In this document: piece after piece, positions 42,489 through 45,997 of the stretch | Layout of the letters: the number at the start of each line of letters is the position of its first letter | Position numbering within the stretch: position 1 is the first letter of the stretch | Source of the DNA: a virus | Reading direction: 5' to 3' (one strand) | Length of the DNA: 45,997 nucleotides | IMG/VR virus record: IMGVR_UViG_3300048687_000102 | Span: 1-45,997 of that record | The notes under the pieces: model-generated | What the model was told of the DNA's origin: nothing | The model's database searches: none | Seen by the model: only the letters and a program-made list of their open reading frames with translations | Program-made: the position numbers and the translations under genes

Positions 42489-43478
42489 GTGGCCAACGCC
42501 TTTACCGACTCCGCCGCACTGTCCAACACAGTGCAGACCGCGTATGACAAGCGGTTCCGCTACGGGCTGCGCTCGCAGCCCCTGTTCCGTCAGCTCGCCG
42601 ACGTGATGCCGACCGACCTGACCGCCCCCGGCAGTTCCATGGTCCTGAGCATCTGGGCGGACCTGGCAGTGGCGACCACGCCACTGACGGAGACGTCCGA
42701 CCCGGACGCGGTTGCCATGAGCAACCCGACCCAGAAGACCCTGACCCTCCAGGAGTACGGCAACCCGGTGCTGCGCACCCGGAAGCTGATGCTCACGTCG
42801 CTTACCGACGTGGACCCCGCCGCCGCGAACATGATCGCGTTCAATGCGGCGGACTCGATCGACGTCGTGGTGCAGACCGAGGTCCGTGGTGGATCGAACC
42901 TGATCCAGATTCAGGGCGGCGCGATGACCTACGTCACCAACGCCACGATCTCGACCGCCGCGGCCACCATGGTCTCTACCGTGACCTCCGGCGTGGCCAC
43001 GGACGGTTTCACCTCCCGGGCCGTTCGCTTCGCGAACGCCAAGCTGCGCACCAACAAGGCCGTGCCGAAGCGCGCCAGCTACTTCGGCGGCATGATCCAC
43101 CCGGAGGTCTCCCATGACCTCCGCCAGGAGACCGGCGCAGCCGCCTGGCGCGACCCGCACAACTACAGTGCGGCCGGGAACATCTGGTCCGGCGAGATCG
43201 GCCTCTACGAGGGCGTGTACTGGATCGAGTCGCCGCGCTGCTACCAGGCCGTGGACGCCGGCGCCTCTGGCACCGTGCGGCGCTTCCGCACCTACATCAT
43301 GGGCCAGGAGGCCCTGGCCGAAGCCGTGGCGGAGGAGTTCCACGTCGTGGCCGGCCCCATCGTGGACAAGCTCGGGCGGTTCCGCCCCCTGGGCTGGCTC
43401 GGCATGGCCGGATGGAAGCGATTCCGCGAGGAAGCGCTGATCCGGATCGAGACCACGTCGAGCATCGACGCCACCTGA
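42489..43478 (+). CDS. Major capsid protein (329 aa)
   Basis: A 329-aa protein following the scaffold gene. It has an N-terminal helix (AYDKRFRYGLRSQPLFRQLA), a TLTLQEYGNPVLRTRKL segment at about 80-97 and a C-terminal half rich in strands (GGMIHPEVSHDLRQE, YEGVYWIESPRCYQA). Layout and length fit HK97-fold capsids, perhaps of the N4-gp56-like group. GTG 42489 follows GAGAGACCC-type sequence. The best supported capsid gene in the window. Confidence 0.85.
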   Translation: MANAFTDSAALSNTVQTAYDKRFRYGLRSQPLFRQLADVMPTDLTAPGSSMVLSIWADLAVATTPLTETSDPDAVAMSNPTQKTLTLQEYGNPVLRTRKLMLTSLTDVDPAAANMIAFNAADSIDVVVQTEVRGGSNLIQIQGGAMTYVTNATISTAAATMVSTVTSGVATDGFTSRAVRFANAKLRTNKAVPKRASYFGGMIHPEVSHDLRQETGAAAWRDPHNYSAAGNIWSGEIGLYEGVYWIESPRCYQAVDAGASGTVRRFRTYIMGQEALAEAVAEEFHVVAGPIVDKLGRFRPLGWLGMAGWKRFREEALIRIETTSSIDAT

Positions 43479-43512
43479 TCTGCGGAAACGCCCTGACTTG
43501 AAGGGAGTCCGC

Positions 43513-43839
43513 ATGAGCGGCCTCGATGACACCTCGTACACCATCATGGCGGTGACGGCGACGCCGTACACCGTGACCGCCCAGGACTACATGGTCCTGG
43601 TCAACATCAACGGCGCCTCGGTGGTCAATCTGCCGCAGGCGACCGCGCTCAACGCCGGTCGCGTCTACGTCGTGAAGCAGATCGCGTCCGCCTCCGCGGC
43701 GGTCACGGTCAAGTCCACCACCTCCACCATCGATGGCACCGCAGGTGCCACTGGCGTCCTGGTGAAGGCGTCCAACGCCAACGGAGCGATGCACTTCCTC
43801 TCCGATGGCACCAACTGGCTCATCATCTGCGTGCAGTAA
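43513..43839 (+). CDS. Head fibre / decoration-like protein (108 aa)
   Basis: A 108-aa beta-rich protein. ATG 43513 follows GGGAG. It includes ATPYTVTAQDYMVLVNING and GRVYVVKQIASASAAVTVKS, then FLSDGTNWLII at the end, the pattern of small trimeric phage surface modules (tail or head fibre tips). Because it follows the capsid gene it may decorate the head. Confidence 0.7.
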   Translation: MSGLDDTSYTIMAVTATPYTVTAQDYMVLVNINGASVVNLPQATALNAGRVYVVKQIASASAAVTVKSTTSTIDGTAGATGVLVKASNANGAMHFLSDGTNWLIICVQ

Positions 43840-44163
43840 ATGGCTACCTGGAGGTTCACCACACCCGTCGTGGCCGAAGGCCCGGCCACCTGGACGGACT
43901 GGATGTTCATCCGGGTCAAGCTGAACCGGGGGATCTCGATCCTAGAAGGGCCGCCCGGCACTTATCGGGCGGCCCGGTTCCCCACCCAGGACGAGATCAC
44001 GGCAGCGACCACCCTCTACATGGGTGGTCATGAGTACGTGGTGGACGACGCCACAAAGGCCGCACTGATCGCGGCCGGCGTGGGCGTCACTTCGGCAAAC
44101 TTCACCTACGGGCCCGGGACGTACGGGTACGACGGATTCGGATTCGGAGCGTACGGCGGATGA
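43840..44163 (+). CDS. Small virion protein, probable head-completion or decoration (107 aa)
   Basis: A 107-aa protein starting one base after the previous stop. It has a mixed N-terminus, then PTQDEITAATTLYMGGHEYV and a Gly/Tyr/Phe-rich end (TYGYDGFGFGAYGG). The end is likely flexible. The DNA has the hairpin GGGCCGCCCGG-type at 43948-43977. It overlaps the SGNH gene by 4 bp. Function inferred from position. Confidence 0.6.
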   Translation: MATWRFTTPVVAEGPATWTDWMFIRVKLNRGISILEGPPGTYRAARFPTQDEITAATTLYMGGHEYVVDDATKAALIAAGVGVTSANFTYGPGTYGYDGFGFGAYGG

Positions 44164-45443
44164 CGGTCAGCCCCATATCCAAGGGCACGTCCGACTGGGA
44201 CGTGCCACTCAATGCCGCCCTGGCGGACCTTCAGGAACAGGCCACGGATTTGCAGACACAGGCCACCGCCACGCAGGCTCTGATCAACCCGGCTGGCATC
44301 TACGTACCGAACGGCTGGGGGGCGAACTGGAAGGCCGCCCGCGATGGTGGGGCGGCCACGCTCGCCTTCGTTGGGGGTTCGAGCACCCTTGGGTACTACT
44401 CCAGCGACCTTCGTCAGAAGGGCTGGGTGGACCTGATCCGCAACGGCCTTCAGGCCCAGTACGGAGACGGCGGCTCCGGCTACCGGGGAGCCGCCCTGAC
44501 GGGCGTGGTGCAGGCAGCGGACAGCGTCCCCGCTGCCGCCACGACGGCGTACAACGCCGTAGGGAGCAACGCGACGCTGAGCGGTTCCTGGAGCGTCGGC
44601 GGAAGCAGCTTCGGTCCGGGCGCCAAGTACGTGTTCACATCCACCGTGGGGGACTCGTACACCACCACCGTGCGGGGCACCCAGGTGGACATCTACATCG
44701 TGGCGGGGACCACGGCCCCGCACACCACGTACTCGTACCAGATCGACGGCGGCGCCGTGGTCACCGTGCCCACCGTCGGCACGGCCGACAACATCCAGCG
44801 GACCACCATCAGCGGCCTGGCGGCCACCGACCACACCGTGGTCGTCAAGCACGCCGGAACCGCAGGCCAGTACGTTTCGGTCTGCGGCGTCTCCGGTCGC
44901 AACGCGACCGGCGTCGTCGTCAACAACTTCGCCCGCTACGGATCGAGGGCCGCGAACTTTGCGGCCTCGGACGAGACCACCAACACCAGTTGGAATGGGT
45001 CGTACAACTACCCGGCGCACTGCGCCGTCCTGACCCACGGGCCGAACGACACGAACAACGGCTCCGACTCCCTCGGTCCAGAGGATCGCGGAGACCTCTG
45101 GGCGAAGAACATGCGGATCATCATGGAGCGCATCCGCAACAGCGGAGGCGCTGTCGGCGCCACTGATCTGATGATCGTGCTGCCGCACATCGGCACGTTC
45201 GACACCACGAACGTGCTGTACCAGGACTACGTGTCCAGGGCCCGCGGCCTCGCGGAGGGCTTCGGCGCTGCCCTCGTGGACATGTGGGCCATCGGTCGGA
45301 ACTCCTGGAACCTCTGGAACAGCCTCGGCTACTGGGCGAACTCCTCCGTGCCCGGCGCCGCCGGGACGGACAACGTGCACCCGTCTGACGCCGGGCACCA
45401 GTTCATCTACTCGCAGATCTTCCCGATCCTCAGTGGAGCGTGA
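44160..45443 (+). CDS. SGNH/GDSL-hydrolase virion protein (427 aa)
   Basis: Residues about 60-427 carry an SGNH esterase split by a beta insert: block I FVGGSST with S74 or S75, block III HGPND near 293-297, block V DNVHP near 404-408 (catalytic D404 and H407). The insert (about 120-240) is beta-rich and probably binds carbohydrate. Such enzymes in virions often remove acyl groups from cell-surface glycans. The N-terminal 45 residues include a coiled coil and likely attach it to the particle. Overlaps its neighbour by 4 bp. Confidence 0.82.
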   Translation: MTVSPISKGTSDWDVPLNAALADLQEQATDLQTQATATQALINPAGIYVPNGWGANWKAARDGGAATLAFVGGSSTLGYYSSDLRQKGWVDLIRNGLQAQYGDGGSGYRGAALTGVVQAADSVPAAATTAYNAVGSNATLSGSWSVGGSSFGPGAKYVFTSTVGDSYTTTVRGTQVDIYIVAGTTAPHTTYSYQIDGGAVVTVPTVGTADNIQRTTISGLAATDHTVVVKHAGTAGQYVSVCGVSGRNATGVVVNNFARYGSRAANFAASDETTNTSWNGSYNYPAHCAVLTHGPNDTNNGSDSLGPEDRGDLWAKNMRIIMERIRNSGGAVGATDLMIVLPHIGTFDTTNVLYQDYVSRARGLAEGFGAALVDMWAIGRNSWNLWNSLGYWANSSVPGAAGTDNVHPSDAGHQFIYSQIFPILSGA

Positions 45444-45444
45444 C

Positions 45445-45627
45445 ATGAAGACCGAGCCCGCAGCCGTCACGGGTGACGGCGGCAACGCCACCCTGGTCAA
45501 CCAAAACGAGGCCGAGATCCTGGACCGCACGGTCACCTCGATCCCGGTTGTCATCGCCCCCGGAGGGGCGGACGACTTCAGTTACGTGAACCCGCGATTC
45601 CGTGAGTCCGCCATCGGCGGTGCCTGA
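45445..45627 (+). CDS. Small hypothetical protein (60 aa)
   Basis: A 60-aa protein (ATG 45445, GGAG upstream) with a beta segment (AEILDRTVTSIPVVIAPGGA). Its stop shares bases with the next start. Position between the esterase and the join suggests a structural accessory. Family not recognised. Confidence 0.6.
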   Translation: MKTEPAAVTGDGGNATLVNQNEAEILDRTVTSIPVVIAPGGADDFSYVNPRFRESAIGGA

Positions 45628-45920
45628 TGGCCTGCCGGAGCGGCTGCGCCGCCAAGAACCACGTCTCGTACGACGCCTGCCTGAAGGCGGCGAACACGTC
45701 CACGTACCTGGCCAGCCCCTCCAGGGGGCTGGACGGCACCGCCCAGAAGAACTGGGACAGGGAACTGTCCGCGTACCGCGACGCGCGCCGTCAGGGCATT
45801 CAGCCCGACGGCACGACCATGGGCAAGGTGGAGGACGCCGTGCGGCGCTCCGACACCGCGGGCGCGGCCTACGGCCGCGACTTCTCGATGGCCTCTCCGG
45901 GGGAGGGCTGGGATGGCTGA
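45627..45920 (+). CDS. Cys-containing small protein (97 aa), complete copy of the gene cut at 1-69
   Basis: A 97-aa protein: MACRSGCAAKNHVSYDACLK at the start has three Cys; the rest is helical and basic, including TAQKNWDRELSAYRDARRQG. It overlaps the next gene (ATG 45913) by 8 bp. I recall a CRSGCxxKxHxSYxxCL start from many actinophage structural operons. Role unknown, presumably virion or assembly. Confidence 0.75.
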   Translation: MACRSGCAAKNHVSYDACLKAANTSTYLASPSRGLDGTAQKNWDRELSAYRDARRQGIQPDGTTMGKVEDAVRRSDTAGAAYGRDFSMASPGEGWDG

Positions 45921-45997
45921 GAATCGCGTCATCGTAGAGAGCGGCAATGTCACCATTGCGGGCGGAACCGTCAACACGGTTCCTGTCGCGCCTGCGG
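45852..45997. repeat. Terminal overlap, second copy
   Basis: The 146 bases repeat positions 1-146, differing only at 45871. See the entry at 1-146. Confidence 0.95.
45913..45997 (+). CDS. 5' end of the 190-aa virion gene (partial, same as 62-634)
   Basis: The start of the gene given in full at 62-634; the frame is open to the window end. It repeats because the contig overlaps itself, so it should not be counted twice. Confidence 0.9.
   Translation, partial: MAENRVIVESGNVTIAGGTVNTVPVAPA

Overview
This window is an essentially complete genome of a temperate, tailed actinobacteriophage, most likely infecting Streptomyces or a close relative. The first 146 bases (1-146) recur as the last 146 (45852-45997) with one mismatch, and two genes run straight through the join, so the contig is a circular or circularly permuted unit of about 45,851 bp. 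High GC, GTG/TTG starts, 4-bp ATGA/GTGA overlaps, a WhiB-type regulator, a DUF5753/DUF397 pair, a BldC-like HTH protein and a large serine integrase all point to an actinobacterial host.

Layout. The rightward half (26553 to 45997, then through the join to 6321) carries virion and lysis genes in this order: terminase with an N-terminal HTH, amidase endolysin, portal, small proteins, a 1607-aa putative internal virion (ejection) protein, a 293-aa protein, an NlpC/P60 protein and its paralogue, a 317-aa protein, scaffold, major capsid protein, small head/decoration proteins, an SGNH-hydrolase adhesin, small proteins, a 302-aa putative head-tail adaptor, a fibre with beta repeats, a 646-aa beta-rich protein that looks like a tail nozzle, a peptidoglycan-binding-like protein, holin-like proteins and a bidirectional terminator at 6340-6363. 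I see no tape-measure, major tail tube or sheath gene. With the giant internal protein this suggests a podovirus-like particle (inference). Two small leftward genes (41272-41690) interrupt the block.

The leftward half (24731 down to 6425) is the early and lysogeny region: Cys-rich and other small proteins in separate hairpin-bounded cassettes (22.1-24.7 kb), the DUF5753/DUF397 pair and a tRNA-like gene (20.7-21.7 kb), HTH and antirepressor-like genes (18.4-19.6 kb), the serine integrase with its likely attP (16.9-18.4 kb), then a regulatory and replication operon: a sigma factor with region 2 only, an XRE protein, a WhiB-HTH fusion, a Cas4-like nuclease, a BldC-like HTH protein, a lipoprotein/membrane protein, a RecA-like ATPase, a SLOG-domain protein, an Hjc-like nuclease and a primase split over two overlapping frames. 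No DNA polymerase is recognisable, so replication probably uses the host polymerase.

The most unusual part is the 1.8-kb non-coding region between the divergent halves (24732-26552). From about 25385 to 26302 it is a near-continuous array of more than twenty short perfect hairpins (6-10 bp stems, mostly 3-5 nt loops, many with ATG or CAT at the tip). It is followed by 11-bp iteron-like repeats whose sequence recurs inside the portal gene, and by a palindrome that recurs upstream of the scaffold/capsid operon. Short hairpins of the same kind occur elsewhere, including inside genes and inside the tRNA-like gene. No search could be run; family assignments rest on motifs, length and context.
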